Shown: positions 11,223 through 20,910 of the stretch, in pieces
Layout of the letters: each line of letters starts with the position of its first letter
Position numbering within the stretch: the first letter of the stretch is position 1
NCBI RefSeq assembly: GCF_000174355.1
Contig: NZ_ACIS01000007.1
Location: 229,247 to 293,246 of the forward strand
DNA: 64,000 nt
Reading direction: 5' to 3'
Source of the DNA: Pseudogulbenkiania ferrooxidans 2002
Lineage (GTDB): Bacteria > Pseudomonadota > Gammaproteobacteria > Burkholderiales > Chromobacteriaceae
Notes under the pieces: generated by a model
Databases searched by the model: none
Seen by the model: the letters and a program-made list of their open reading frames with translations, nothing else
What the model was told of the DNA's origin: nothing
Position numbers and translations under genes: made by a program

Positions 11223-13557
11223 AGAGCCCGATACGCGCCCGCTTGAGCAGCGCCGAGTTGACGATCACCGACAGCGAACTGAGCGCCATCGCCGCCGCGG
11301 CCAGGATGGGGTTGAGCAGGCCCAGCGCCGCGACGGGAATCCCGATGCTGTTGTAGATGAAGGCCCAGAACAGGTTCTGCTTGATCTTGCCCATGGTGGC
11401 GCGCGACAGCTGGATGGACGCCACCACGTCGCGCACGTCGTTCCGGATCAGGATGATGCCGCCGGTCTCCTTGGCCACGTCGGAACCGGAACCGATGGCG
11501 ATGCCGATGTCGGCGGTCGCCAGGGCCGGCGCATCGTTGACGCCGTCGCCCACCATCGCCACCACCTCGCCCGCGTCGCGCAGCTGGCGGATCACCTTGG
11601 CCTTGTCCTCCGGCAGCACCTCGGCGATCACCTGCTCGATGCCGATCTGCCGGGCGATCGCCTCGGCGGTGCGCCGGTTATCGCCGGTCAGCAGCACGAC
11701 CTTGATCCGCCGCGCCGCGAGGGCGGCCACGGCCTGCGCGGCCTCCGGCTTCAGCGTGTCCGCCACGGCGATCACGCCGATCAGGCGGCCGTTGTCCCCC
11801 ACCAGCATGGCGGTCTTGCCGTCCGCCTCCAGGCGCGCCAGGGTCTCTGCCGCGGCGTCGATCGCGATGTTTTCCCGGGCGAACAGGCGGCGGTTGCCGA
11901 GCAGCACCGTGCGCCCCTCCACCACGCCCTGGATGCCGTGGCCGGCGATGCCGGTGATGGCGCCGGCCGGCGGCAGCGGCAGGCCGCGCTGCCGTGCCGC
12001 CCTTACCATGGCCTGCCCCAGCGGGTGTTCCGAGCCGGTTTCCACTGCGGCGGCCAGCCCCAGCACCTGCGCCGCGTCGTGAGTGTCGAACGGCACGATA
12101 TCGGTGACGTTCGGCTCGCCGCGCGTCAGGGTGCCGGTCTTGTCGAACACGATGGTGGTGAGCTTTTCCGCCCGCTCCAGCACCTCGCCGCCGCGGATCA
12201 GGATGCCGCCGTCCGCCCCCTTGCCGACGCCAACCATCAGCGCCGCCGGCGTGGCGATGCCCAGCGCGCACGGGCAGGAAATGATCAGCACCGCGATGAA
12301 GGCCAGCAGCCCTTGCGGGAAGTGGCCGGCCAGCCACCAGCCCAGGAAGGCGAGCACGGCGACGCCGACCACCGCCGGCACGAAATAGCCGGTGACGGTG
12401 TCGGCCAGGCGCTGGATCTGCGCGGTGCTGGCCTGGGCCTCTTCCACCATGCGGATGATCTGCGCCAGCGCGGTGTCGGCGCCGATGCGGGTGGCGCGGA
12501 AGGCGAACACGCCGGCGCCGTTCAGGGTGCCGCCGATCACCGGTGCGCCGGGGCGCTTCGCCACCGGCATCGATTCGCCGGTGAGCATCGACTCGTCCAC
12601 GTTGGACTGTCCTTCGATCACCTCGCCGTCGGTCGGCACCTTCTCGCCGGGCTTCACCAGCACCGTTTCGCCCACCATGATGCTCTCGGCCGGGATGTCG
12701 GTTTCCACGCCGTCGCGCCGCACGTGCGCCGTGGCCGGTTTGAGGTCGAGCAGATGGCGCACCGCCGCCGACGACTTCTTCTTGATGATCTCCTCCATGT
12801 AGCGCCCGAGCAGCACGAAGGCGATGATCACCGCCGACACTTCGAAATAGACGTCGCGCTCGGCCACCTTGACCGGCAGGATGGCCGGGAAGAACAGCAC
12901 CGCCACGCTGTAGAAGTAGGCCACCGAGGTGCCCAGCGCGATCAGGAAATCCATGTTGATGTTGCGGGTGCGGATGGCGTTCCAGGCGCCCTTGTAGAAG
13001 CTCCAGCCGCCGATGAACTGCACCGGCGTGACCAGCAGGAACAGCCACATGCCCCAGGTCAGCCAGGGCAGGGCCGGAATCGGCGCCCATGACAGCAGCG
13101 TGGCGCCGGCGGCGAGCGCCAGGAAGGCGCCGGCGCGCAGCATCGCGAGCGCCAGCACGCCGGTCAGCGCGATGGTGACCCGCGTCTTCATCGCCTTCAG
13201 TTCGTGCTCGGGCGACTCGAAGGTGCGCAGGCAGCTGTCGCTGCAGAAGTAATAGGTACGGCCGCCGCGCTGGGTGCTGAGCGCGCTGGCCTTGTCCACC
13301 AGCATGCCGCAGATCGGGTCCTTGGCACGGCCGCTGGCACCGCTTGCTGCGGCCGGCGGCATCGCCGCGGCCGCGGGCGGGGGCGTGCTGGCGCCACCGG
13401 TGGCGCTAACGGGGGCGTAGCGCTCCGGCGCGGCGGCGAACTGCTGCTGGCAGTGCGCCGAGCAGAACCAGTAGCGTTGCCCGCGGTACTCCTGGCTGGA
13501 CTGGGCCGTGGCCGGGTCGATCTGCATGCCGCAGACCGGGTCGCTGACGCGTGCCAT
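11221..13557 (-). CDS. copA: Cu(I)-translocating P-type ATPase with two N-terminal YHS domains
   Basis: 778 residues. The start at ATG 13557 is seven bases from AAGGAG; an ATG two codons earlier is too close to it. The protein exports Cu(I) or Ag(I) across the inner membrane. Instead of the usual CxxC heavy-metal domains it begins with two YHS modules (DPVCGMQID...WFCSAHC at ~6-45 and DPICGMLVD...YFCSDSC at ~85-120). The ATPase core has TGES, CPCALG, DKTGT, SEHPLGQ and [25 protein letters not shown] in the last helix fits Cu(I) specificity. DUF5676 lies just upstream in the same direction. The stop codon lies in the terminal repeat of element A. Confidence 0.93.
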   Translation of the reverse strand: MARVSDPVCGMQIDPATAQSSQEYRGQRYWFCSAHCQQQFAAAPERYAPVSATGGASTPPPAAAAMPPAAASGASGRAKDPICGMLVDKASALSTQRGGRTYYFCSDSCLRTFESPEHELKAMKTRVTIALTGVLALAMLRAGAFLALAAGATLLSWAPIPALPWLTWGMWLFLLVTPVQFIGGWSFYKGAWNAIRTRNINMDFLIALGTSVAYFYSVAVLFFPAILPVKVAERDVYFEVSAVIIAFVLLGRYMEEIIKKKSSAAVRHLLDLKPATAHVRRDGVETDIPAESIMVGETVLVKPGEKVPTDGEVIEGQSNVDESMLTGESMPVAKRPGAPVIGGTLNGAGVFAFRATRIGADTALAQIIRMVEEAQASTAQIQRLADTVTGYFVPAVVGVAVLAFLGWWLAGHFPQGLLAFIAVLIISCPCALGIATPAALMVGVGKGADGGILIRGGEVLERAEKLTTIVFDKTGTLTRGEPNVTDIVPFDTHDAAQVLGLAAAVETGSEHPLGQAMVRAARQRGLPLPPAGAITGIAGHGIQGVVEGRTVLLGNRRLFARENIAIDAAAETLARLEADGKTAMLVGDNGRLIGVIAVADTLKPEAAQAVAALAARRIKVVLLTGDNRRTAEAIARQIGIEQVIAEVLPEDKAKVIRQLRDAGEVVAMVGDGVNDAPALATADIGIAIGSGSDVAKETGGIILIRNDVRDVVASIQLSRATMGKIKQNLFWAFIYNSIGIPVAALGLLNPILAAAAMALSSLSVIVNSALLKRARIGL

Positions 13558-13581
13558 CGTCATTCTCCTTTCATTGCGCCG

Positions 13582-13857
13582 CTAGCGGCAGCCGTGCAGC
13601 CGCGTGTGCAGCCACGCGAACACCGTGCCGACCACGAAGCCCCATACCGTCAGCACGACCAGCGGGTAGAGGAAGACGGCGAGCGTGAACGGGGCCGGGC
13701 TGGCCAGCTTGTGAAAATCGAGGCCGTGGAACAGGGCGTTGAGGAAGTCGATGCCCTGCGCGGGCCACTGCCGGTAGAGGAGGGCGCACACGATGTAGCT
13801 GAACGCCATGGTGAGGGCCAGGGCGAGGCCGGTTTTCCAAGGGGGGAACAGGGCCAT
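13582..13857 (-). CDS. DUF5676 family small membrane protein
   Basis: 91 residues from ATG 13857, preceded by AAGGAG with six-base spacing. Two transmembrane segments are visible (TGLALALTMAFSYIVCALLY and FTLAVFLYPLVVLTVWGFVVG) separated by a loop with GLDFHKLA. The size and pattern match DUF5676 proteins, which commonly accompany YHS-type copper ATPases. It lies 24 bases upstream of copA in the same direction, so the two are probably one operon. The molecular role is unknown. Confidence 0.8.
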   Translation of the reverse strand: MALFPPWKTGLALALTMAFSYIVCALLYRQWPAQGIDFLNALFHGLDFHKLASPAPFTLAVFLYPLVVLTVWGFVVGTVFAWLHTRLHGCR

Positions 13858-13977
13858 GGCAGACTCCTTGGCTGGTGAGGGTGGCAACAGGCCGGCCGGC
13901 GCCACGCATCGTCGCGGCATGAGCTTGCCGCCGACGGCGACACGGCGCGCGCTCCGGTCATCCGGAGGGCGCGGACG

Positions 13978-14385
13978 CTACTGGTTGAAACGCTGGAACA
14001 GCAGGAGCAGGAAGGAAGGGGGCGAGGTGGCCGGCCATGCCGCCTGGCGCGGCCGGGAGGCCCGGCCGTGGCGGCAGAGGGGCGGGAGGATCATGGGCAG
14101 CAGCAGCCACAGCAGCAGCACGGGGGTCGCCAAGGGAGCGGCCGGCGCCGGCTGGGAGGCGCTGGTCGCGCTGCCCAGGCTGGCGCACCAGGACTGGCAG
14201 GCGGCGTGGTGCGAGGCCGGCGCCGGAGCGGGCGCGTCCGACGGGTCGGCGTTCAGGACGGCCGGGCCCGCCGCCAACGGTTGCTCGGCCAGGCAGCCCT
14301 CGAGAGCGCCCGCCGCGCAGGCAAATACCCACAGCGCCAGCAGCAGGCGGCAGAGGAGCTGCAGGGGGCGGCGGGAGAGGGGCAT
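13978..14385 (-). CDS. Hypothetical secreted or membrane protein of the copper island
   Basis: 135 residues from ATG 14385. An N-terminal hydrophobic stretch (LLCRLLLALWVFACAAGAL) could be a signal peptide or anchor. A middle part contains SHHAACQSWCASLGS, a His/Cys cluster of the sort seen in small copper-associated periplasmic proteins, and a second hydrophobic helix (PVLLLWLLLPMILPPL) follows. I do not recognise a named family. It precedes DUF5676-copA in the same direction with a gap of about 120 bases, so involvement in copper handling is plausible from context only. Confidence 0.5.
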   Translation of the reverse strand: MPLSRRPLQLLCRLLLALWVFACAAGALEGCLAEQPLAAGPAVLNADPSDAPAPAPASHHAACQSWCASLGSATSASQPAPAAPLATPVLLLWLLLPMILPPLCRHGRASRPRQAAWPATSPPSFLLLLFQRFNQ

Positions 14386-14449
14386 GGCGGGGACATCCGC
14401 AGAGGGGTTTCCCTCACTATAGACACCGCGGCGGCGTGCATCGCGCCGT

Positions 14450-15355
14450 CTATCGTTCCCAATAGCCGGGGGTGTTGTAGGTCTTTTTCAGGTAGTCGAT
14501 GAAGAAGCGCACCTTGGCAGGCAGGTGGCGCTGTTGCGGGTAGACCGCCTGGATGTCGTAGGCCGGCACCGCGAACGCGTCGAGCACGGTGACCAGTTCG
14601 CCGCGCTTCAGCTCGCCCTCGATCTCCCAGGTGGAGCGCCAGCCGATGCCCAGCCCCTGCTTCACCCAGTTGTACAGCAGCTCGCCGTCGTTGCAGTCCA
14701 GGTTACCGCCGACCTTCACCGCCACCAGCCGGCCGTCCTTCAGGAAGGACCAGCCGCGCGGCTGGCCGCCCTGCAGGTTGAAGGCCAGGCAGTTGTGCTG
14801 GGCCAGGTCTTCCAGGCTGTGCGGTACGCCGTGCTGCGCGAAGTACGCCGGCGTGCCGCACACCACGCGGCGGTTGCTGGCCAGCTTCACCGCGACGTAG
14901 TTGGGGTCGGTGACCTCGCCGATGCGGATCGCCATGTCGTAGCCCTCGCGCACCAGGTCGACTACGCTGTCGGTGAGGTTGAACGAGAGCTTCAGGTCGG
15001 GGTAGAGGGTCTGGAAGGTCTGGCCGAGCGGCGCCACGTGGCGCCGCCCGAACGCCGCCGGCGCCGACACCACCAGGTGGCCGCGCACCAGGTTGCGTCC
15101 GGCCAGCAGCGAGGATTCGATGTCGTCAAAGTCCTTGAGCAGCTGGCGCGCTTGATCGAGGAACTGCTCGCCCAGGTCGGTGAGGTGCAGGCCGCGTGTG
15201 GAGCGGTGCATCAGCTTGACGCCCAGGCGATCCTCCAGGCTGTCGAGGCGGCGCCCCATCACCACCGGCGTCACCCGCTCGGCCTGCGCCGCGGCGGCGA
15301 AACTGCCTTTTTCGGCCACCAGCACGAAGCTCTTGAGTTCCGTGTATCGGTCCAT
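14450..15355 (-). CDS. LysR-family transcriptional regulator
   Basis: 301 residues from ATG 15355, with a GGAG/GAGG ribosome site. The N-terminal winged helix (MDRYTELKSFVLVAEKGSFA, then AERVTPVVMGRRLDSLEDRLGV) is followed by a substrate-binding fold (PDLKLSFNLTDSVVDLVREG, MAIRIGEVTDPN). The MDR start and overall pattern fit the CrgA/DsdC-like branch often annotated as LysR regulators of unknown effector. It is 19 bases downstream of thiG in the same direction, and could either belong to the tail of the gcl operon or be transcribed alone. The target is unknown. Confidence 0.9.
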   Translation of the reverse strand: MDRYTELKSFVLVAEKGSFAAAAQAERVTPVVMGRRLDSLEDRLGVKLMHRSTRGLHLTDLGEQFLDQARQLLKDFDDIESSLLAGRNLVRGHLVVSAPAAFGRRHVAPLGQTFQTLYPDLKLSFNLTDSVVDLVREGYDMAIRIGEVTDPNYVAVKLASNRRVVCGTPAYFAQHGVPHSLEDLAQHNCLAFNLQGGQPRGWSFLKDGRLVAVKVGGNLDCNDGELLYNWVKQGLGIGWRSTWEIEGELKRGELVTVLDAFAVPAYDIQAVYPQQRHLPAKVRFFIDYLKKTYNTPGYWER

Positions 15356-15374
15356 CCTCACCTCTCCTCGGGGG

Positions 15375-16190
15375 CTAGCGGCTTCGGCCAACCGCGATCA
15401 GGCCGTCGCCGGGCGAACTGGGCGAGGCCGCGTAATGCTTCATCGGCATGCGTCCCGCCTCGTGGGCGAGCCGTCCCGACGCCACGGCCAGGCGCATCGC
15501 CTGTGCCATGGCGACCGGGTCGCGGGCCTGGGCGATGGCGGTGTTCATCAGCACGCCGTCGCAGCCCAGTTCCATGGCGATGGCGGCGTCGGAGGCGGTG
15601 CCCACCCCGGCATCCACGAGCACCGGGATGGAGACGGCGTCGATCACGAGGCGCACGTTCCAGGGGTTGAGGATGCCCATGCCGGAACCGATCAGGCTGG
15701 CCAGCGGCATCACCGCCACGCAGCCGATATCTTGCAGGCGGCGCGCCTGGATCGGGTCGTCGGCACAATACACCATCACCTGAAAGCCGTCACGGACCAG
15801 CACCTCGGCGGCCCGCAAGGTTTCCGGCATGTTGGGGTAGAGGGTGCGCTCGTCGCCCAGCACCTCCAGCTTCACCAGCGCGTGGCCGTCCAGCAGCTCG
15901 CGCGCCAGGCGCAGGGTGCGCACCGCATCTTCTGCGGTATAGCAGCCGGCGCTGTTGGGCAGGTAGGTGTAGCGCTCTGGCGGCAGCACTTCCAGCAGGC
16001 TGGGCTCCCCCGGCGTCTGGCCGAGGTTGGTGCGACGCACGGCCACGGTGACGATTTCCGCCCCCGAGGCTTCCACTGCCTGCCGCGTTTCCTCCAGGCT
16101 GCGGTACTTGCCGGTGCCCACCAGCAGGCGCGAGGCGTAGGCCCGGCCGGCGATGACGAGCGGCTGCGGGGTGTTGTCCTGCGGTGCCAT
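15375..16190 (-). CDS. thiG: Thiazole synthase
   Basis: 271 residues, full length for ThiG. It builds the thiazole phosphate of thiamine from deoxyxylulose phosphate, dehydroglycine and ThiS thiocarboxylate. Visible are [20 protein letters not shown], the Schiff-base lysine region [16 protein letters not shown], and the phosphate-binding [20 protein letters not shown]. The ATG at 16190 is one base from the pyk stop and follows GAAGG, so it is co-translated with pyk. thiS, thiE and thiO are absent here; this isolated thiG at the tail of a glycerate operon is unusual. The last codons contain a TTGGCCGAA word. Confidence 0.93.
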   Translation of the reverse strand: MAPQDNTPQPLVIAGRAYASRLLVGTGKYRSLEETRQAVEASGAEIVTVAVRRTNLGQTPGEPSLLEVLPPERYTYLPNSAGCYTAEDAVRTLRLARELLDGHALVKLEVLGDERTLYPNMPETLRAAEVLVRDGFQVMVYCADDPIQARRLQDIGCVAVMPLASLIGSGMGILNPWNVRLVIDAVSIPVLVDAGVGTASDAAIAMELGCDGVLMNTAIAQARDPVAMAQAMRLAVASGRLAHEAGRMPMKHYAASPSSPGDGLIAVGRSR

Positions 16191-16191
16191 G

Positions 16192-17628
16192 TCAGCCTTC
16201 CCCTGCCACGCCGTCGGGCAGGTGCACCACGTGCAGCAGGTTGGTGCTGCCACGTTGGCCGAAGGGAATGCCGGCGATCACCACCACGGTATCGCCGGGC
16301 GCGGCGACCTGTTCGCGCAGCGCGGCGTCGCTGGCGTGGGCGATCATCTCGCCCACGTCCTGCACCTCGTCGAACGGCACCGGATGGACCCCCCAGACCA
16401 GGGCCAGGCGGCGCGCGGTGGCGAGCTGAGGGGTGAGCGCCAGGATCGGCGCCACCGGGCGCTCGCGGCTGGCGCGCAGCGCGCTGAAACCGGAGGAGGT
16501 GAAGGCCACCGTGGCGGCGGGCTGCAGCAGTTCGGCGACGCGGCGCAGGGCGCAGCAGATGGCGTCCGGGGTGTTGGGCCGGGCCGGGGTGTGGCCGGCC
16601 GCCAGTTCGTGGCGCCATGCCGGGTCGTGCTCCACCTCGGCGATGATGCGGTCCATGATGGCGACCGCCTCCACCGGGTACTGGCCGGAGGCGGATTCGG
16701 CCGACAGCATCACCGCGTCGGCGCCCTCGTACACCGCGGTGGCGACGTCGGAGGCTTCGGCGCGGGTCGGCACCGGGGCCACGATCATCGATTCCAGCAT
16801 CTGGGTGGCCACCACCACCGGCCGGCCGGCGGCGCGGGCGGCGCGCACGATGCGCCGCTGCAGCACCGGCACCTGCTGCGGTGGCAGTTCCACCCCGAGG
16901 TCACCGCGCGCCACCATGACGCCGTCGGCCAGCGCCACGATTTCCTCCAGATGCTCGATGGCGGCCGGCTTTTCCAGCTTGGCCATGATCCAGGCCTGGT
17001 CGCCGATCAGCGCGCGCGCCTCGGCGATGTCCTCGGGGCGCTGCACGAACGACAGCGCCACCCAGTCGACCCCCAGTTCCAGGCCGAAGGCGAGATCGGC
17101 GCGGTCCTTCGCCGTCAGCGGCGAGATCGGCAGCACCACGCCGGGCACGTTCACCCCCTTGCGGTCGGACAGCGTGCCGCCCACCAGCACCGTGGTGTCG
17201 GCGAAGTCGGGGCCGAAGGCCTCGACGCGCAGGCGCAGCTTGCCGTCGTCGAGCAGCAGCTCGGTGCCGACCTCGAGCGCGGCGAAGATTTCCGGGTGCG
17301 GCAGGGTGGCGCGGCCGGCGTCGCCCTCGGCGGGGTCGAGGTCGAGGCGGAAGCGGGCGCCGGGTTCGAGCAGCGCCTTGCCGCCGGCCATGCGGCCGAT
17401 GCGCAGCTTGGGGCCTTGCAGGTCGAGCAGCACGCCGATCGGGCGGCCCAGTTCCTGCTCGACCTCGCGGATCAGGCGCAGGCGTGCGGCGTGGTCCTCG
17501 TGGCTGCCGTGGCTGAAATTGAGCCGGAACACGTCGGCGCCGGCTTCGGCCAACGTGCGGATGCGTTCAAGCGTGGAACTCGCCGGCCCGAGCGTGGCGA
17601 GGATGCGGGCACGACGCTGGCGTCTCAT
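16192..17628 (-). CDS. pyk: Pyruvate kinase
   Basis: 478 residues from ATG 17628, which overlaps the preceding stop as ATGA. It converts phosphoenolpyruvate and ADP to pyruvate and ATP. Motifs include [34 protein letters not shown], the catalytic lysine region [29 protein letters not shown] and [12 protein letters not shown]-terminal domain ([18 protein letters not shown]) is present. Its place in the gcl-hyi-glxR-ttuD operon means that glyoxylate carbon entering as phosphoglycerate can be finished to pyruvate by the same transcript; enolase and mutase are not in the window. Confidence 0.95.
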   Translation of the reverse strand: MRRQRRARILATLGPASSTLERIRTLAEAGADVFRLNFSHGSHEDHAARLRLIREVEQELGRPIGVLLDLQGPKLRIGRMAGGKALLEPGARFRLDLDPAEGDAGRATLPHPEIFAALEVGTELLLDDGKLRLRVEAFGPDFADTTVLVGGTLSDRKGVNVPGVVLPISPLTAKDRADLAFGLELGVDWVALSFVQRPEDIAEARALIGDQAWIMAKLEKPAAIEHLEEIVALADGVMVARGDLGVELPPQQVPVLQRRIVRAARAAGRPVVVATQMLESMIVAPVPTRAEASDVATAVYEGADAVMLSAESASGQYPVEAVAIMDRIIAEVEHDPAWRHELAAGHTPARPNTPDAICCALRRVAELLQPAATVAFTSSGFSALRASRERPVAPILALTPQLATARRLALVWGVHPVPFDEVQDVGEMIAHASDAALREQVAAPGDTVVVIAGIPFGQRGSTNLLHVVHLPDGVAGEG

Positions 17629-18041
17629 GCGACCTCCCACTGGCCGATGACGGCGGCCACCCCGGCGCGGGCGACCTGGGCGTCCTCGCCGGCCTTGACG
17701 CCGGAAACCCCGACCGCGCCGATCACCTGGCCGCCGACGACGATCGGCTCGCCGCCTTCCAGCGGCACCACCGGCATCGCCAGCGCGGCGAAGCGGCCGT
17801 TGTTCACCATCTCCTCGAACGCCTTGCTCGGCTTGCCGCTGAGCACGCAGGTGCGCGCCTTTTCCGGCGCCACGGCGGCGCTCATCAGCGGCGCGCCGTC
17901 CATGCGCTGCAGCCACAGGGCGTGGCCGCCAGCGTCGCACACCGCGATGCTGACCGCCCAGCCTTGTGCCGTCGCCTCGGTTTCGGCGGCGGCGGCGATA
18001 CGCTTGACCTCGTCCAGGGTCAGTGCCTTGGTGTCTCTCAT
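17625..18041 (-). CDS. GlcG/HbpS (DUF336) family protein
   Basis: 138 residues from ATG 18041; AGGAG is seven bases upstream, whereas the tandem ATG at 18044 is only four bases away. Family features are LTLDEVKRIAAAAETEA, AVCDAGGHALWLQRMDGAP, the FAALAMPVVPLEGGEPIVV segment and GVSGVKAGEDAQVARAGV. Members are small cytosolic or exported proteins that occur in glycolate and glycerate operons (GlcG) or bind haem (HbpS); the biochemical role here is not known. It ends in an ATGA overlap with pyk. Element D lies between it and ttuD. Confidence 0.88.
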   Translation of the reverse strand: MRDTKALTLDEVKRIAAAAETEATAQGWAVSIAVCDAGGHALWLQRMDGAPLMSAAVAPEKARTCVLSGKPSKAFEEMVNNGRFAALAMPVVPLEGGEPIVVGGQVIGAVGVSGVKAGEDAQVARAGVAAVIGQWEVA

Positions 18042-18067
18042 CATCAGTCTCCTCTTCGAGTCCATCC

Positions 18068-18196
18068 CATTAGGCGGCTGCGCCTTCGCAGTTTGAGCGT
18101 CGGCGCTGCTCGGAATCCTCATGTACTCCGTGTACATTCCGGTTCCTGCGCTCCGGCGACACTCAACCTGCCTTGGCTCGCTCACCTACTGGAATA
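18068..18196 (+). repeat. Hairpin element copy D (second repeat family sharing the core of the TIR element)
   Basis: Runs from CATTAGGCGGCTGCGCC to about CTACTGGAATAG. It contains the core GAATCCTCATGTAC...GTACATTCCGGTTCC found in elements A-C, but the outer arms differ (TTTGAGCGTCGG paired with CCGGCGACACTCAA). Copy E at 44861-45020 has the same ends in the opposite orientation. Located between ttuD and the glcG-like gene inside the gcl operon. Confidence 0.75.
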
Positions 18197-18224
18197 GACT
18201 TTGTAGTTAATAATGGCTTGCCGC

Positions 18225-19486
18225 TCAGGTGAGCAGGATGGCGCGGAAGTCGTTCACATTGGTCAGCGTCGGGCCGGTGATCAGGGCGTCGCCCAGCGCT
18301 TCGAAGAAGCCGTGGCCGTCGTTGTCGTCGAGGCGGTCGCGCGGGCGGATGCCGGCGGCCCAGGCGCGCGCGAGGGTGTCGGGGGTGATGAAGGCGCCGG
18401 CGATCTCCTCCTGCCCGTCGACGCCGTCGGTATCGCCCGCCACGGCGTGGATGCCTGGCGTGCCGTTCAGCGCCACCGCCAGCGACAGCAGGAACTCCAC
18501 GTTGCGGCCGCCGCGTCCCTGGCCGCGCACCGTCACCGTGGTCTCGCCGCCGGACAGCAGCACGCACGGCACCGCCGCCGGCTGGCCGCGGTGCTTCACC
18601 TGCAGCGCGATGCCGGCCATGACCTTGCCGACGTCGCGCGCCTCGCCCTCGATGCTGTCGCCCAGGATCAGCGCCGGCAGCCCGGCTTCGGCGGCGACCG
18701 TGGCGGCGGCCTCCAGCGCCATCTGCGGCGTCGCCACCAGGTGGGTGGTGACGCGCGCCAGGCGGTCGTCGTCCGGCTTGACGGTCTCGCCGTCGCCGGA
18801 CTCCAGCAGCGGCGCGCGCCGGCGGGCAGGGCGATGCCGTAGCGGCGCACGATCTCCAGCGCGTCGGCGCAGGTGGTGGGATCGGCCACCGTCGGGCCGG
18901 AGGCGATGTCCATCGGGTTGTCGCCGGGCACGTCCGAGATCAGCAGGTTCACCACGCGCGCCGGATGGCAGGCGGCGGCGAGCCGTCCGCCCTTGATCGC
19001 CGAGAGGTGGCGGCGCACGCAGTTCATTTCGGCGATCGTCGCGCCGGAGGTCAGCAAGGCGCGGTTAATGGCCTGCTTGTCCTCCAGGCTGACGCCGTGG
19101 CCCGGCAGCGGCAGCAGCGATGAGCCGCCGCCCGAGATCAGGCAGATCACCAGGTCGTCGGGCGTCAGGCCGCGCACCGTGTCCAGCAGGCGGCCCGCCG
19201 CGGCCAGCCCGGCGGCGTCCGGCACCGGGTGGGCAGCTTCGACGATCTCGATGCGCTGGCACGGCACGGCGTAGCCGTAGCGCGTCACCACCAGGCCGGC
19301 AAGCTCACCCGGCCAGTGCCGCTCCAGCGCTTGGGCCATGGCGGCGGAAGCCTTGCCGGCGCCGATGACGATGGTGCGGCCGTGCGGCGGCTCGGGCAGG
19401 AACGGCGGGAGGCAGTGCTCGGGCTGGGCGGCGTTGACGGCGGCGGCGAACATCTTCGCCAGCAGGTCGCGGGGAGGCGTGTTCAT
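18225..19486 (-). pseudogene. ttuD: Glycerate 2-kinase (MOFRL/TtuD), frameshifted in this sequence
   Basis: The N-terminal two thirds (MNTPPRDLLAKMFAAAV, IGAGKASAAMAQALE, CLISGGGSSLLPLPG, DVPGDNPMDIASGPT) reads from ATG 19486, and the C-terminal MOFRL domain (LLSGGETTVTVRGQG, AGDTDGVDGQEEIAGAF) reads in another frame ending at 18225. The break is near 18812-18822: after YGIALPAGAR the frame becomes Arg/Trp-rich, while the neighbouring frame continues PLLESGDGETVKPDDDRLAR. One base missing in the GCGCGC run restores the protein. It would phosphorylate glycerate to 2-phosphoglycerate between glxR and pyk. It may be a sequencing error or a true lesion; everything else looks intact. Confidence 0.88.
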
Positions 19487-19505
19487 CGGCGGGGGTCCTT
19501 TGCTC

Positions 19506-19928
19506 TCAGAGCTCACCGAGGTCGGTGAAACGGATCGGCTGCGCGCCTTTCCACAGCACGGTGCGGCCCATGTCCATCAACTGATCGGCGCCTTCGACCA
19601 CGGTCAGGAAGTGGTTGCCGGCCAATTGGCCCATCTTGCTGGCGAACTGGCTGCTGCCGTAGGCGAACAGGATCTCGGTTTCGGAAAAGCCGCCCGGGTA
19701 GAGCAGCAGGTCGCCGCGCGAAGGGTGGCTGGTGTGGTTCTCGAAGCCGAGCCCGGTGTCGAAATCGCCGAGCGGCACCCACACCGCCTCGCCGCTCCAG
19801 CGCGAATGGATCACCTGGTTGGAGAAGGGCAGCAGCTTCAGGAAGGCGGCGCAGGTGCGCGGCGCGGCCTCCTCTTCCAGCCGCGCGACGAAACGGTAGG
19901 AACCGACATCGATGGACAGGTAACGCAT
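19506..19928 (-). CDS. DUF3830 (cyclophilin-like fold) protein
   Basis: 140 residues beginning MRYLSIDVGSYRFVARLEEE. DUF3830 proteins have a cyclophilin-like barrel; the FLKLLPFSNQVIHSRWSGEA segment and GDLLLYPGGFSETEILFAYG are typical. The function is not established; related genes recur in catabolic operons for amides, hydantoins and hydroxyacids. Here it sits between glxR and ttuD, with small gaps on both sides, so it should be co-expressed with glyoxylate assimilation. A role in handling a cyclic or reactive intermediate is speculation. Confidence 0.8.
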   Translation of the reverse strand: MRYLSIDVGSYRFVARLEEEAAPRTCAAFLKLLPFSNQVIHSRWSGEAVWVPLGDFDTGLGFENHTSHPSRGDLLLYPGGFSETEILFAYGSSQFASKMGQLAGNHFLTVVEGADQLMDMGRTVLWKGAQPIRFTDLGEL

Positions 19929-19980
19929 GGGGTCTCCTGGGGGCTATGGGGCCGGTCGATGCCGGCCCTTCTTGGAACAC

Positions 19981-20865
19981 TTATTGGCCGATCTCGAAGT
20001 TGGCCATCTTCTCCAGCGCGCGCACCATCGCCGAGTGATCCCAGCCGGCGCCGCCGTGCGCCGCGCAGGCGTTGAACAGTTCCTGCGCGGTGGCGGTGTT
20101 GGGCAGCGACACGCCGAGCTGGCGGCCGGTGGTCAGCGCCAGGTTGAGGTCTTTCTGGTGCAGCTCGATGCGGAAGCCCGGATCGAAGGTGCGCTTGACC
20201 ATGCGCTCGCCGTGCACCTCCAGGATGCGCGAGTTGGCGAAGCCGCCCATCAGCGCCTGGCGCACCTTGGCCGGGTCGGCGCCGGCCTTGGCGGCGAGCA
20301 GCAGCGCCTCGCCCACCGCCTCGATGGTGAGGGCGACGATGATCTGGTTGGCCACCTTGGTGATCTGGCCGTCGCCGTTGCCGCCGACCAGGGTGATGTT
20401 CTTGCCCATCAGCTCGAACAGCGGCTGGACCGTGGCGAAGGCGGCCTCGCTGCCGCCCACCATGATGGTCAGCGTCGCCGCCTTGGCGCCGACTTCTCCG
20501 CCCGACACCGGCGCGTCGAGGTACTCGCAGCCGAGCTCGTTGATGCGGCGCGCGAACTCCTTGGTGGCCACCGGCGAGATGGAACTCATGTCCACCACGA
20601 TCTTGCCGGCGCTGAGACCGGCGGCGACGCCGTTGGCGCCGAACAGCACGTCTTCCACGTGCGGGGTGTCGGGCACCATGGTGATGACGATGTCCGCCTG
20701 GCGCGCCACCTCGGCGCCGCTGGCGCAGACCCTGGCGCCGGCCTCGAGGATGGCTCCCGGGGTGTGGCTGCGGGTGTAGGTGAAGACGGTGTGCCCGCCG
20801 GTGATGAGGTGGCCGGCCATGGGGGCGCCCATGATGCCGAGGCCGATGAAGCCGATGTTTGCCAT
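19981..20865 (-). CDS. glxR: Tartronate semialdehyde reductase (2-hydroxy-3-oxopropionate reductase)
   Basis: 294 residues, beta-hydroxyacid dehydrogenase family. It reduces tartronate semialdehyde to D-glycerate with NAD(P)H. The N-terminal Rossmann motif IGFIGLGIMGAPMAGHLI, the substrate loop DAPVSGGEVGAKAATLTIMV, the catalytic lysine segment GNGDGQITKVANQIIVAL and the family C-terminal region (DLNLALTTGRQLGVSLP) are all present. It lies downstream of hyi with about 45 bases between, in the conserved order gcl-hyi-glxR. Confidence 0.95.
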   Translation of the reverse strand: MANIGFIGLGIMGAPMAGHLITGGHTVFTYTRSHTPGAILEAGARVCASGAEVARQADIVITMVPDTPHVEDVLFGANGVAAGLSAGKIVVDMSSISPVATKEFARRINELGCEYLDAPVSGGEVGAKAATLTIMVGGSEAAFATVQPLFELMGKNITLVGGNGDGQITKVANQIIVALTIEAVGEALLLAAKAGADPAKVRQALMGGFANSRILEVHGERMVKRTFDPGFRIELHQKDLNLALTTGRQLGVSLPNTATAQELFNACAAHGGAGWDHSAMVRALEKMANFEIGQ

Positions 20866-20910
20866 GATGTTTCTCCTGTTATCGGGATATTCCGGTTCTC
20901 TGCTGGGGGG

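Noticed and set aside
13858..13980. CueR-type operator upstream of DUF5676-copA
   Set aside because: No ACCTTCC...GGAAGGT-like dyad with a long promoter spacer is present; the only dyad (CTCCGG/CCGGAG) looks like a 3'-end hairpin.
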